Assembly: GCA_946611495.1 (NCBI GenBank) | Contig: CAMODR010000020.1 | Location: 1 to 10,764 of the forward strand | Reading direction: 5' to 3' | DNA length: 10,764 nucleotides | Source of the DNA: an uncultured Methanobrevibacter sp. | GTDB taxonomy: Archaea; Methanobacteriota; Methanobacteria; Methanobacteriales; Methanobacteriaceae | Shown: piece by piece, positions 1 through 7,330 of the stretch | How positions within the stretch are numbered: position 1 is the first letter of the stretch | How the letters are laid out: every line of letters begins with the position of its first letter | Notes under the pieces: model-generated | Seen by the model: only the letters and a program-made list of their open reading frames with translations | The model's database searches: none | Told to the model about the DNA's origin: nothing | Program-made: the position numbers and the translations under genes

Positions 1-65
1 TAAAATCATGCTATTTTAAGATTCTAGCTAAAATCATGCTATTTTAAGAATATGGCTTTAATATT
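1..65 (-). repeat. Tandem degenerate copies of the mrtA 3' end, downstream of mrtA
   Basis: A 21-bp exact direct repeat lies at 1-21 and 29-49. The motif CTATTTTRAGAWT recurs at 11, 39 and 66, a spacing of 28 and 27 bp. The copy at 66 is the end of mrtA itself, including its TAG stop. Read on the minus strand, 40-11 matches the last 30 nt of mrtA (95-66) at 24 of 30 positions and is still translatable, as SMILARILK-stop against [13 protein letters not shown]. This looks like tandem duplication of the end of the gene. No clear hairpin or U-tract terminator for the operon is visible before the window edge. Confidence 0.75.
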
Positions 66-1742
66 CTATTTTGAGAATGCAGGTAAAATTATGCTTCTTT
101 CACCATCAGCCTCAAATTCTCTTAATGCACCTTTAGCGATACATTTTCTAGGATGTTCAAAGTCGAAGGATAAATTCTTATCAGCAAATGCAATTTTAAT
201 TAATGGGTTTACACAGAATGCGTCTCCTCTTGCAGCGTGTGGTGCTTGAGCGATTCCAGCATATTCTGGTTGGTGTCCCACATTCATTGCATAGTTAGGA
301 TAGTTTGGTCCTCTTAGTTCATGGATCAATCCTTCATCACTTCTAATGGATAATGAGTTAGCTGCTCCACATTGGTCCTGCAAGTCATAACCATAGAATC
401 CTAATCTGCTGTGGGCTTCCTTATGTTCAATCATACTGAGGTACCAACCGTTCACTCCAGCATTTGAGTTTCCTGTTGCGAATGCTACGGAACATCCTGC
501 AGCAGCAGAAATTACTGATGCTCTTTGAGAACCTCCGAAATGGTCTTCAAGTAATGTTGGGATTTCATATTGTTCTAATCCGTAAATTGTGACTTCAGTA
601 GCAATATCCTTCACATTATCGAAATTAGCTTCCGCTTGACACATTCCATAATTTTCCTCTACATAATCTTTTCCATAGTAAATGAAATCATCCAATATAT
701 CATCAGTATAAGTTGCACTTGCGTATTGGGTGAAACCTACACCTCCAGACATGTATGAACCTAACCATACTTGGTCGTATAATGTTGCTGCTCCACCAAT
801 TACTTCTAATGTGATTTCGGCAGGGTCCTTACTGATTCTTGATGTTTGAATCATATCAGCAAATATTCCAAATGGAACTCCACCAGGTTCATTAGCTCCT
901 CTTGCACGTCTTGCAGGTAATATTGCTGCCATACCAATTACGTCTGCGTGTTTAGCAGCATATGAAAAGTCTGCAATCGCTGCTTCTCCAGCACATAAGC
1001 TGTATGCAGTAATGAAACTCATACCAATTTGCATAGCTGACCATCGAGATACGGTACCACCATCACAAGCTCTAACAACTAATGTTGGTACTCTACTAAC
1101 TTGATAAGTCTTGTTTCCAACATATTCCTTAAGCATTTCAGCTTGCTCTTCAGGGAATTCCTTGTTGATATCAATCAATACTCTTTTATCGAGTTCATCA
1201 GCTAATTCATCATTTCCAGTGAAGATTTTTGCGTAACAGTCTGATGCAAGTCCTGGGTGCACTTCCACCATGTGTTCTTGAACTACAGCTCCTCCAGGAA
1301 GTGCATGGTTAATTGTTTCCATATATTCATTGATTGTTTCCGGAGTAACCTCTACACCTAACCTTTCTTGCAATACTGAATGTGCTGTATCCATACCTAC
1401 AATTACAGTTCTTTTTATATCATCCACTAATTGTTGGATAGCAGCATTGTTACAGAAGTGTAAGTCGTCTCCTTCAACATAATCTTCAGTACCTGATATC
1501 TTATAACTCATTAATTGTCTTTGTCCTAAAGGCACACCAATGTCAGGGTTATAAAAAGGCATGTTGTCTCTTTTTTTAGCTAAGTCATTTGCAGCATCAA
1601 AAAATTCTCTTTTACGGGCAGATTGTTTCCACCCATCAAAACAGTAAAAACTGGTTTGTTGGTTTTCTTGGTCTTCACCTTTAAATTTTTTAGTTAATGC
1701 ATCTAGAAAACGTTTATTTTCCAGTTTTTCTCCTTTTGCCAT
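66..1742 (-). CDS. mrtA: Methyl-coenzyme M reductase II, alpha subunit (MrtA)
   Basis: Catalytic alpha subunit of the cytoplasmic alpha2beta2gamma2 nickel-F430 enzyme that converts methyl-CoM and CoB to methane and heterodisulfide. At 558 residues it is full length and slightly longer than McrA (about 550). Visible landmarks, with the McrA equivalent in brackets, are Gln155 in VVQEHMVE (the F430 nickel ligand, Gln147), Lys264 and His265 in YAAKHA (CoB binding; N-methyl-His257), Arg278 and Arg279 in PARRARG (CoB-binding Arg270; methyl-Arg271), Tyr340 in GFTQY (Tyr333), Gln406 (Gln400), Gly451 in FYGYD (thioglycine 445), Asp456 (Asp450) and Cys458 (Cys452). All catalytic residues are therefore present. 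Its ATG overlaps the mrtG stop codon by one base (TAATG), and AGGTGAT in the end of mrtG serves as ribosome binding site. The call of isoenzyme II rests on the operon lacking mcrC, the long gamma subunit, and the [13 protein letters not shown] variant of the active-site segment. Confidence 0.97.
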   Translation of the reverse strand: MAKGEKLENKRFLDALTKKFKGEDQENQQTSFYCFDGWKQSARKREFFDAANDLAKKRDNMPFYNPDIGVPLGQRQLMSYKISGTEDYVEGDDLHFCNNAAIQQLVDDIKRTVIVGMDTAHSVLQERLGVEVTPETINEYMETINHALPGGAVVQEHMVEVHPGLASDCYAKIFTGNDELADELDKRVLIDINKEFPEEQAEMLKEYVGNKTYQVSRVPTLVVRACDGGTVSRWSAMQIGMSFITAYSLCAGEAAIADFSYAAKHADVIGMAAILPARRARGANEPGGVPFGIFADMIQTSRISKDPAEITLEVIGGAATLYDQVWLGSYMSGGVGFTQYASATYTDDILDDFIYYGKDYVEENYGMCQAEANFDNVKDIATEVTIYGLEQYEIPTLLEDHFGGSQRASVISAAAGCSVAFATGNSNAGVNGWYLSMIEHKEAHSRLGFYGYDLQDQCGAANSLSIRSDEGLIHELRGPNYPNYAMNVGHQPEYAGIAQAPHAARGDAFCVNPLIKIAFADKNLSFDFEHPRKCIAKGALREFEADGERSIILPAFSK

Positions 1743-2539
1743 TAGTCATCACCTAATCTCTTTTTTAAATCGTTTTTAAATACATTTAATCCAAAACCAC
1801 CTTCAGTACGGGAAGTGTGTATATTTTCCACTACTTCTACAAGTTCTTTATCGGTTCTTAAACCGATGTTATCTTCCCTATAAATTGTAGTGATTTCATT
1901 AAGATAATCTTCTGGAAGTGGCTCTCCAACGTCTACACCTTCGTCAAGAAGACGACCTACTTGGTCCTTAATGTACATGACATGGCCTGTTTCCTCATCA
2001 AAAATGTATCTTTGCAATCCATCAAACATCAATCCATTTTCGTCTAGCCTTAATGAGTGTCCATGCACTGTTGCACCTCTCATACCTGACCTTGCTGGAT
2101 CAAACATATCTGTTTCAACTAACTCTTTGGAAATTTTTTCCAAGTCAGACTCTCTTATTTCAATAACTTGTCTTCCAGATAATGTTCCTGTATCTACTCC
2201 TCTGTATCTCCACATGTAAGTCCTTGCTCTGTCATATGGTTGTGCAGGAGCGTTATACATGGAATCTGCAAATTGAATATATCTTACACGAATTCCTTCT
2301 TTAGCTCCGTGAATAGGTTCAACTAATTCTCTTACAGGGTCTTCATTCAAGTCCATTTCGTCTAATGGAGGGTGTACTTTTTTATAGTCTTGTCCAGGGT
2401 TTCTATGTCCTAAAATGTTTACAAGCCCTTCATCGGAAATTTCTCTGATAACTTTTAATTTATGTTCAGGGTTCATATGCTTTCTTCTATTTTCAGCAAT
2501 TCTTGTTTCTCCTGGACAAAATTGAGCATTATATGTCAT
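1742..2539 (-). CDS. mrtG: Methyl-coenzyme M reductase II, gamma subunit (MrtG)
   Basis: Gamma subunit, 265 residues. This is longer than McrG (about 249) and fits the MrtG isoform. The F430-contacting segments are intact: TLSGR at 119-123 (Leu120, Ser121, Arg123, equal to Leu117, Ser118, Arg120 of the Methanothermobacter enzyme) and ATVHGHS at 156-162 (Val158, His159, His161, equal to Val155, His156, His158). The start is set by TAAGGTGA, which overlaps the mrtD stop and sits six bases before the ATG. The stop overlaps the mrtA start. In mcr operons a mcrC gene would lie between D and G; here only nine bases separate them, so mcrC is genuinely absent. Mrt presumably borrows McrC from a mcr operon elsewhere. 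Confidence 0.97.
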   Translation of the reverse strand: MTYNAQFCPGETRIAENRRKHMNPEHKLKVIREISDEGLVNILGHRNPGQDYKKVHPPLDEMDLNEDPVRELVEPIHGAKEGIRVRYIQFADSMYNAPAQPYDRARTYMWRYRGVDTGTLSGRQVIEIRESDLEKISKELVETDMFDPARSGMRGATVHGHSLRLDENGLMFDGLQRYIFDEETGHVMYIKDQVGRLLDEGVDVGEPLPEDYLNEITTIYREDNIGLRTDKELVEVVENIHTSRTEGGFGLNVFKNDLKKRLGDD

Positions 2540-2548
2540 TTTTTCACC

Positions 2549-3064
2549 TTAAATCATATTTATTGTGTCGGAACTACGAGCGTTTGAATCAACCATGCCC
2601 ACATATCTGTCATCTATAGCACTTTCAAAGTTAGTGCCATATTTTAAGTAATCACTTACAGTGGTTTGAGTTTTAGTGAAAATACCAATCATTAAAATAT
2701 ATTTGCAAGGCAAAGTTTCATCAAGTATTGTTTCAATAGACTCCATAATTTCATTTAATAGTTTTACATCGACAGTTAAAATTATCTCTCCAATGAGTAA
2801 TCTTAAATCAATATTTTGATTCTTGATTTTGATGCTTTTTCTATATTGGTGGTTCACTGGTGTTCCTCTTGCAGGTCCATAGTAAACAGTTTTTGGTAAT
2901 GAAGGACCATGTACTATCCCTCTTATGAGTCCATCAAGTTCAAAAATTTTATTTAATACTTTTTCAGCAGTTTCTGGCTTCAGAAATCTATGAGGAAATA
3001 TTTTTATGTCAATGATTTCACATTTTTCCTCTTCAGTATTAAGCTTATTTTCTTCAGTGCTCAT
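2549..3064 (-). CDS. mrtD: Methyl-coenzyme M reductase operon protein D (MrtD)
   Basis: Homologue of McrD, 171 residues, a non-structural protein of MCR operons thought to act in assembly or maturation of the reductase; its exact role is inferred from the family. The N-terminal 15 residues are Glu-rich and low in complexity, followed by the family core IDIKIFPHRFLKPETAEK (about 18-35) and the segment GLIRGIVHGPSLPKTVYYGP (45-64). No catalytic residues are obvious. The RBS TAAGGGGA merges with the mrtB stop, nine bases before this gene, so the two are translationally close. The chain contains few Cys (15 and 120), so it is not an iron-sulfur protein. Confidence 0.94.
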   Translation of the reverse strand: MSTEENKLNTEEEKCEIIDIKIFPHRFLKPETAEKVLNKIFELDGLIRGIVHGPSLPKTVYYGPARGTPVNHQYRKSIKIKNQNIDLRLLIGEIILTVDVKLLNEIMESIETILDETLPCKYILMIGIFTKTQTTVSDYLKYGTNFESAIDDRYVGMVDSNARSSDTINMI

Positions 3065-3073
3065 TATTTCCCC

Positions 3074-4405
3074 TTAAATCTCTTCTTTAATTTTTCCTGC
3101 ACCTTCTGCTACAAATTTAATAGGTTCCCTTAATGTGTCAATGGTACTGTATACTGTACCAATCAATCCAGAGGTTCTTTCAACTGAAAACATTTGTGTT
3201 CCAGCATCCAAACACATAGCCACTGCTGCACAAGGTATTGCATAACCTTTACTGTGTCTTGTAACTACGTGGTTTCCGTGGAAAGTACCTGGACCTCCTC
3301 CACCATAAATAGAGTGGGAGAAGAAACTAAATCCTACACCTACACCTTCGGTTCTACCATAGTCTACACCAGGCAATCCAGTTTCATATTCAAGGATGTC
3401 ATTGTAATAAAGTACAGTTGAAGCTACTGCTTGAGCTGCTCTTGCAGCACCACAGTTAACAATGTTTGCTGCTAATAATCCTGCTGCAGCATATGCGTTC
3501 CATAATGCCCAGTCTACAGGTTCATACATGTCATATCCAGAGTTCATTTTTTTAGCAACTCTAATGACTCCATCTTCTACAGCTCTGCCTACAAGAGTTT
3601 GAATTACAGTACCTACACTTCCTTTACCATTTTCCTTAACTAAATCATAAACTAGGTTGTTTGCATTTAATCCTTGGAATGCTAATCCTAATAAATGGCT
3701 ACGTTCATAAGCTCCAGTTGCGTCTCCAGTTTCAAACATTGCAGTCTGTTCCATAATTGAAGATAATGCAGCTGCATTTAAAGTATTTTTATTTGTAATA
3801 GCGACTACGTGGTTTGCCATAACGTTCCTAAGACCATATCCTAATCCTTCAAAAAGTACTGGAGGTCCTAAGATTGCACTTATGTTTCCACCGCTTAAGT
3901 CGATTGTTTGAGGATAGGATCCCATAACTGCAGTTTTCACTGTTGATGCATCAAATATGCTGACATCAAATGTGTCAATAATTGATTGTGTTACTGCTGC
4001 CCCTGTCACTAATGAGGATACAGTATAATCTCCTGCCATCTTTATTCTTTCATTAGGGACTTGGACTAAAAGTTGGTTTCCACCATTGATTAATGAAACT
4101 TCAGTGTCATCCTTGTCACTGATTCTTACCATTTTTCTAATTTTGTCTGCAAGTATATCTGCATTTTCAGTAATTGGTAAATCTAATTCACGTCCAGGGA
4201 TAAATCTTCCTTTTCCTCCTAATGCTCCAGTTTTAAGCCCTTTTTCTATCCCACTTAAGTTTACTGCAACAGATCTTTTAATGTTATAAATAATATTTGC
4301 AATTGCAGGATTTCTCATAGGGCTTATTGCTTCTAATGGGACATCAGATTCTAATAGTTTACCATTAAAATCGTATAAATCTATCTTGTCATCATATATT
4401 GGCAT
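3074..4405 (-). CDS. mrtB: Methyl-coenzyme M reductase II, beta subunit (MrtB)
   Basis: Beta subunit, 443 residues, the usual length. The active-site segment [22 protein letters not shown] at 358-379 carries Phe361, Tyr367 and His379, which coincide in number with the substrate-channel and CoB-contact residues of the Methanothermobacter enzyme. The N-terminus [12 protein letters not shown] is typical of the family. First gene of the operon: its ATG is preceded by TTAAGGTG with a five-to-six-base spacing. Order B-D-G-A on one strand, with gaps of nine bases or less, indicates one transcript. Upstream lies a 1.47-kb AT-rich region with repeats, so the operon promoter must be in that stretch. 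Confidence 0.97.
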   Translation of the reverse strand: MPIYDDKIDLYDFNGKLLESDVPLEAISPMRNPAIANIIYNIKRSVAVNLSGIEKGLKTGALGGKGRFIPGRELDLPITENADILADKIRKMVRISDKDDTEVSLINGGNQLLVQVPNERIKMAGDYTVSSLVTGAAVTQSIIDTFDVSIFDASTVKTAVMGSYPQTIDLSGGNISAILGPPVLFEGLGYGLRNVMANHVVAITNKNTLNAAALSSIMEQTAMFETGDATGAYERSHLLGLAFQGLNANNLVYDLVKENGKGSVGTVIQTLVGRAVEDGVIRVAKKMNSGYDMYEPVDWALWNAYAAAGLLAANIVNCGAARAAQAVASTVLYYNDILEYETGLPGVDYGRTEGVGVGFSFFSHSIYGGGGPGTFHGNHVVTRHSKGYAIPCAAVAMCLDAGTQMFSVERTSGLIGTVYSTIDTLREPIKFVAEGAGKIKEEI

Positions 4406-4492
4406 TTTTGCACCTTAAATTTTTTTTAAAAATAAATATAGAGAAATTTTAAAGAATTGATTTTATTCAAGCAAAACTCTTTTAATGAATTT

Positions 4493-4517
4493 GGTATAAT
4501 TTTTCACTATATTTTCG
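4493..4517 (-). promoter_or_regulatory. Possible proximal mrt promoter (BRE/TATA-like)
   Basis: On the minus strand the segment reads CGAAAATATAG followed by AAAAATTATACC, resembling an archaeal BRE plus TATA box. It would place the transcription start near 4480 and give a leader of about 75 nt. In DNA this AT-rich such boxes arise by chance. A distal candidate at 4978-5043 competes with this one. Confidence 0.3.
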
Positions 4518-4600
4518 TTAGAATCTTTATCGTGTTTAAGACTAATTTTGATAATTTTAAATGTTTCCATCAGTCAATCAGATATCTTAACAACCTTTTT

Positions 4601-4652
4601 GTGAATTTTGTTTGTGAATTTTGTTTGTGAATTTTGTTTGTGAATTTTGCAG
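4601..4652. repeat. 13-bp direct repeat array GTGAATTTTGTTT, about 4 copies
   Basis: Three exact head-to-tail copies of GTGAATTTTGTTT start at 4601, 4614 and 4627, followed by a fourth diverging copy (GTGAATTTTGCAG) at 4640. The array lies about 200 bp upstream of mrtB. Similar sequences flank it, AATCAGATATC (from 4577) and AATCAGGATATC (from 4671). A close relative of the array lies at 5478-5540 in the same orientation. Too short and spacerless for CRISPR. Confidence 0.9.
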
Positions 4653-4977
4653 TGTGTTTTGTCGAATTTAAATCAGGATATCATTAAAAATTTCTCTATG
4701 GTTTTTATAACTTTTTACAAATCCTTTAATTATTTGAAGTAGAACTAAATTTAAAATGGATTGGAAAAAGCTATAATTATTTATAAATGTTTATCAAGAT
4801 TGAATTTATAAAGATTATATTTTGAAAATTAAAATATTGTTTTTTAAACATATTTAATCTTCAATTTTCCCATTTTTTAATAAAAATGTTTTTTATTTAA
4901 AAACATTTATTTTCATTAGTTCTAATTTAATTTAAAAGGATTTTCACTGTAAAAAGGCATATAAAAACAATATTTAT

Positions 4978-5043
4978 TGATTATTTTTATTAAATAATCA
5001 TTTGTTTATATTAAGTAATACATATATATACTTTTTTATTACT
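4978..5043 (-). promoter_or_regulatory. Composite promoter-like module pointing at mrt (module 1)
   Basis: Read on the minus strand: left arm AGTAATA, a TATA-like run TATATATA (5022-5030), right arm TATTACT ending at 5014, a 13-bp gap, then a perfect inverted repeat TGATTATTT-N5-AAATAATCA (5000-4978). The two AGTAATA/TATTACT arms are 16 bp apart. A start site 25 bp from the TATA box would fall at about 5000, the first base of the inverted repeat. Module 3 (6457-6520) has the same spacing throughout. If used for mrt, the leader would be about 595 nt, which is long. Confidence 0.45.
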
Positions 5044-5348
5044 GAAATTTTTTTATAAATTTCTTATTTTTATCCTTTTTAGTTTTAAGTTTTTTAAAGT
5101 TCATTTTTATCTTTTATAAGATTATTTATGCTTATTTAGAAGAAATAAGTTGATTTAAATTATTTTTTATATTTATTAAAATTTTATTTAATTTATTTAA
5201 ATTTAATTAATTTTTCTTAATTTTCTTTTTAATATTTAATTTATCTTTATAATTTAAAAATAAATTCTAAATAAACTTATTTTTTATTTCAGAACTCAAT
5301 CTATTTCAATTTTATTTTTTTATTTGAAATTTTAGATAATTTTTAATA

Positions 5349-5378
5349 AGTAATACTTTTTTTATATTTTGTATTACT
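5349..5378. repeat. AGTAATA-N16-TATTACT inverted repeat (element 2)
   Basis: Arms AGTAATAC and GTATTACT are exact reverse complements over 8 bp with a TATA-like spacer. The following 25 bp (AATTTTTTATAAAAGAATTT) closely match the sequence after element 4 at 6844. On the minus strand an inverted repeat ATTTCAA-N14-TTGAAAT (5330-5303) follows 18 bp after the element, resembling the layout of the promoter modules. Confidence 0.7.
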
Positions 5379-5477
5379 AATTTTTTATAAAAGAATTTTT
5401 TTATTTTTTCTGATTTTATTATTCCATAAAAGAATTTGAAAAATTATTTCTTTTTTTATGGGAAATATAATTTATTT

Positions 5478-5540
5478 GTGGATTTTGTTAGTGAATTTTG
5501 TTAGTGAATTTTGTTAGTGAATTTTGTTTTGAATTTTGAT
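5478..5540. repeat. 13-bp direct repeat array GTGAATTTTGTTA, about 4.8 copies
   Basis: Units start at 5478 (GTGGATTTTGTTA), 5491, 5504, 5517 (GTGAATTTTGTTT) and a partial fifth at 5530. The consensus differs from the array at 4601 only in the last base. Both arrays have the same period and orientation, 877 bp apart, so they are one family. Possible roles are multiple binding sites for a regulator or a simple minisatellite. Confidence 0.9.
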
Positions 5541-5680
5541 CAAGCTTTTATTTTTATGGTGAATTAGAGGGCAATTAATATTTACAAAAGGTTTAATAAA
5601 TTGAATTAAAAAATAAGAATTAAAAATTTAAAATGGGGATTATGAAAAGAATATAATTATTTTATTGTTTTAAAAAGATA

Positions 5681-5757
5681 ATTGAATTAAAAATAATTGA
5701 ATTAAAAATAATTTAATTAAATAATTTAATTAAATAATTTAATTAAATAATTAATTA
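5681..5757. repeat. Low-complexity AT tandem repeats (15-bp x2, then 13-bp x4)
   Basis: Two exact copies of ATTGAATTAAAAATA (5681, 5696) lead into AATAATTTAATTA repeated at 5707, 5720 and 5733, plus a copy one base shorter at 5746. The array is pure A/T from 5700 on apart from the G at 5699. It probably reflects replication slippage; it would also melt easily. Confidence 0.85.
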
Positions 5758-5810
5758 AATATTTGAATTTACGATAATTTGATGAAAGATAAATGGATAA
5801 GATATGTTAA

Positions 5811-5840
5811 AACAATATTAATAAAAACAATATTAATAAA
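5811..5840 (-). terminator. 15-bp direct repeat, possible U-rich terminator of hypA
   Basis: AACAATATTAATAAA occurs twice in tandem, 32-61 bp beyond the hypA stop. On the transcribed minus strand this gives runs such as TTGTTTTTATT and TTGTTTTAAC. Archaeal termination often needs only U-tracts, so this is a fair but unproven candidate. Confidence 0.4.
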
Positions 5841-5871
5841 TAAACATTATATTAAATTAGCATAATTAACA

Positions 5872-6234
5872 TTATTGTTCTATAGTTATGTTGCCAAGGA
5901 TTATGTCATTTCCATCAAGTACATTAACTCTATGGCTTCCACATTCTGGACATAGGACCATAGGAATCATCTCTTTATCAATTTTATCTATTTGCCCGTT
6001 AAAATCACAGTTGTAACATTTGATACTGGCATCAGTTTCATTTATATATAAATTTGCATTTTCAGCTATTGTGCCTTTAGATAATATATTAAAAATAAAA
6101 TTCAATTGATCCTCTGTAATCTGATTTAGCTTTCCTATTTCAACATTGATTTCGGTAATTTTTTGTGCATTATACTCTTCAGCGGTTTCTAAGGATAAGT
6201 TAAGAATATTTTGCACTATAGTTGCCTTATGCAT
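5872..6234 (-). CDS. hypA: Hydrogenase nickel incorporation protein HypA
   Basis: HypA/HybF family metallochaperone, 120 residues, the usual length (about 110-125). It delivers nickel to [NiFe]-hydrogenase maturation together with HypB. The zinc-binding domain is complete: Cys73-x2-Cys76 (CYNC) and Cys95-x2-Cys98 (CPEC). The nickel site uses Met1 and His2, so the start is fixed by function, and GGGAG seven bases upstream supports it. Residue 3 is Lys where the family nearly always has Glu (MHE), a residue needed for nickel binding in characterised members, so metal affinity may differ. The segment EIGKLNQITEDQLNF (32-46) matches the helix after the conserved EIG. It stands alone, with no hypB next to it and wide AT-rich gaps on both sides. 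Methanogens need nickel for both hydrogenases and F430, but HypA is known only for the hydrogenases. Confidence 0.94.
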   Translation of the reverse strand: MHKATIVQNILNLSLETAEEYNAQKITEINVEIGKLNQITEDQLNFIFNILSKGTIAENANLYINETDASIKCYNCDFNGQIDKIDKEMIPMVLCPECGSHRVNVLDGNDIILGNITIEQ

Positions 6235-6427
6235 AAAATACTCCCTATATATTTTTAAATAAGAGTAAAAGATTAAATATGAATTAATAGTTATAAATTA
6301 AATTGTAGCTGGCTATTTAAAAACAAAAACTCACATTTAACATCTTTAAACTCTTAAATTTTACTCTATTTATTAGTTTTTTAAATAATTTCATATATTT
6401 ATTTTATCCAGGAAAATATATGAATAC

Positions 6428-6450
6428 ACAATTGCTTGGCATACAATTGC
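6428..6450. repeat. Direct repeat ACAATTGC, 15 bp apart
   Basis: ACAATTGC occurs at 6428-6435 and 6443-6450, each containing the palindrome CAATTG. It lies in the least AT-rich island between hypA and flpC, just downstream (minus strand) of the inverted repeat of module 3. If hypA is transcribed from module 3 it would be in the leader. Confidence 0.5.
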
Positions 6451-6456
6451 AAGGGA

Positions 6457-6520
6457 TGATTATTGTTTTAATAATCAATTCATAGTTAATAGTAATAATT
6501 ATATAAAGTTTTTTATTACT
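6457..6520 (-). promoter_or_regulatory. Composite promoter-like module pointing at hypA (module 3)
   Basis: On the minus strand: AGTAATA, 16 bp including the strong TATA box CTTTATAT (6508-6501), TATTACT ending at 6491, a 13-bp gap, then TGATTATT-N5-AATAATCA (6477-6457). The expected start, about 25 bp from the TATA box, falls at 6475-6480, at the edge of the inverted repeat. AAAAACTTTATAT-N3-TATTACTA is shared exactly with the flp module on the other strand. The spacing equals that of module 1. A hypA leader of about 240 nt would result. Confidence 0.5.
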
Positions 6521-6811
6521 ATCATTTTTTTTAAATTTAATGAGATGTATTTATTTGAATTAAAAGCTTTATTTTTAGCTTAATTTTTTAAATATGCTTT
6601 ATTTAACTCTTATTTTTTAATAATGCTTGTTATTTGTATTTTTTATAATTTGTTAAAAATCTTATAAAATGGTGGAAAATAAGTTATATTATTAAATAAT
6701 TTTTAAAATAGTTTTATTTTTTAAAATTTTAATTTTTTAAACTAATAATAACTATTTACTTTATATTTATCTATAAATTTATTTTTAATTGAATATAATT
6801 TATTTAAAATT

Positions 6812-6845
6812 TTTGTAATACTTTTTTATAAATTTTTATTACAAA
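6812..6845. repeat. TGTAATA-N16-TATTACA inverted repeat (element 4)
   Basis: Arms TTTGTAATA and TATTACAAA are exact reverse complements over 9 bp; the core arms are again 16 bp apart with TTTATAAA in the spacer. The sequence after it (AAATTTTTTATAAAA) matches that after element 2. Confidence 0.7.
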
Positions 6846-6881
6846 TTTTTTATAAAAAAATTTTTTTTAAAAAAATATTTT

Positions 6882-6901
6882 TATTCTTTTATAAAAGAAT
6901 A
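6882..6901. repeat. Perfect 20-bp palindrome
   Basis: TATTCTTTTATAAAAGAATA is its own reverse complement. It abuts the 28-bp tandem repeat at 6903. Part of it (ATAAAAGAAT) recurs downstream of element 2 near 5387 and 5426. It could be a dimeric protein binding site, although long palindromes are commoner by chance in A/T-only sequence. Confidence 0.6.
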
Positions 6902-6902
6902 T

Positions 6903-6958
6903 TAATACTAATTTTAAAAAAAGTATTACTTAATACTAATTTTAAAAAAAGTATTACT
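6903..6958. repeat. 28-bp exact tandem duplication (elements 5 and 6)
   Basis: Two identical 28-bp units (6903-6930, 6931-6958). On the minus strand each reads AGTAATA, 16 bp, TATTA, so each is a copy of the AGTAATA-N16-TATTACT element with its second arm cut into by the next unit. A short inverted repeat TTAGAT-TTT-ATCTAA (6964-6978) follows. Confidence 0.8.
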
Positions 6959-7272
6959 AATTTTTAGATTTTATCTAATTAAAATTATATATGAAAAAAT
7001 ATTTTATTTGCCTTTAATTTCTAAAATTATTTTTTATATTTCTTTATTTTCATAAAAAAATCCTAAAAATTAAGTAAATTTTTATTTAATCTTTTTAGAA
7101 TAAATTTTATTTTTGTTATGGTTATTACTATTGTGTATTAAAGTTAATTTTATCCTTTAAATTGAATTCAATATCATAAAAAGTTTTAATTTTTAAAAAT
7201 ACAAATAATTTATCTTTATTTTTTTAATTTAACCATTGTTTTATATCTGAAAATATGCAAATTTTTCAAAAA

Positions 7273-7330
7273 CTTTATATGAGTATTACTAATTATATAA
7301 AAAGTGTTATTGATAACTTTATCGAATAAC
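7273..7330 (+). promoter_or_regulatory. Promoter-like module of the flp operon with hairpin operator
   Basis: TATA box CTTTATAT (7273-7280), three bases, TATTACT (7284-7290), 15 bp, then an interrupted inverted repeat (7306-7330): GTTATTGATAA and TTATCGAATAAC pair in two blocks of 6 and 5 bp with one bulged G. The predicted start (about 7303) is at the edge of the inverted repeat. The core matches the hypA module at 21 of 24 positions. A second TATA-like sequence ATTATATAAA (7292-7301) overlaps the gap. The leader to flpC would be about 200 nt. Confidence 0.5.

Larger units (their letters stand above)
4406..5871. other. 1.47-kb gene-free AT-rich region between mrtB and hypA
   Basis: No coding region with a ribosome binding site and codon structure is visible on either strand, and I see no tRNA or other known RNA. 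Base composition is least extreme at 4480-4680 and becomes almost pure A/T at 4740-5460 and 5640-5870. The stretch holds two 13-bp repeat arrays, two AGTAATA-N16-TATTACT elements, a promoter-like module and two blocks of low-complexity AT repeats, which are listed separately. Confidence 0.8.

Noticed and set aside
2540..2548. Missing mcrC as a deletion in a mcr operon
   Set aside because: Absence of C is the normal state of mrtBDGA operons, and the long gamma subunit also indicates mrt.
4601..5540. 13-bp repeat arrays as a CRISPR array
   Set aside because: Units are only 13 bp, directly joined with no unique spacers, and no cas gene is near.
5681..5757. Replication origin at the AT tandem repeats
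   Set aside because: Easily melted AT repeats alone are not enough; no cdc6/orc1 gene or origin recognition box is visible nearby.
6491..6590. Small RNA or 12-codon peptide (ATG 6545) read rightward from module 3, ending at the AAGCT/AGCTT hairpin and T run
   Set aside because: The hairpin has only 5 bp, the ATG has no Shine-Dalgarno, and the module's TATA box fits better for transcription toward hypA. Expression data could revive it.
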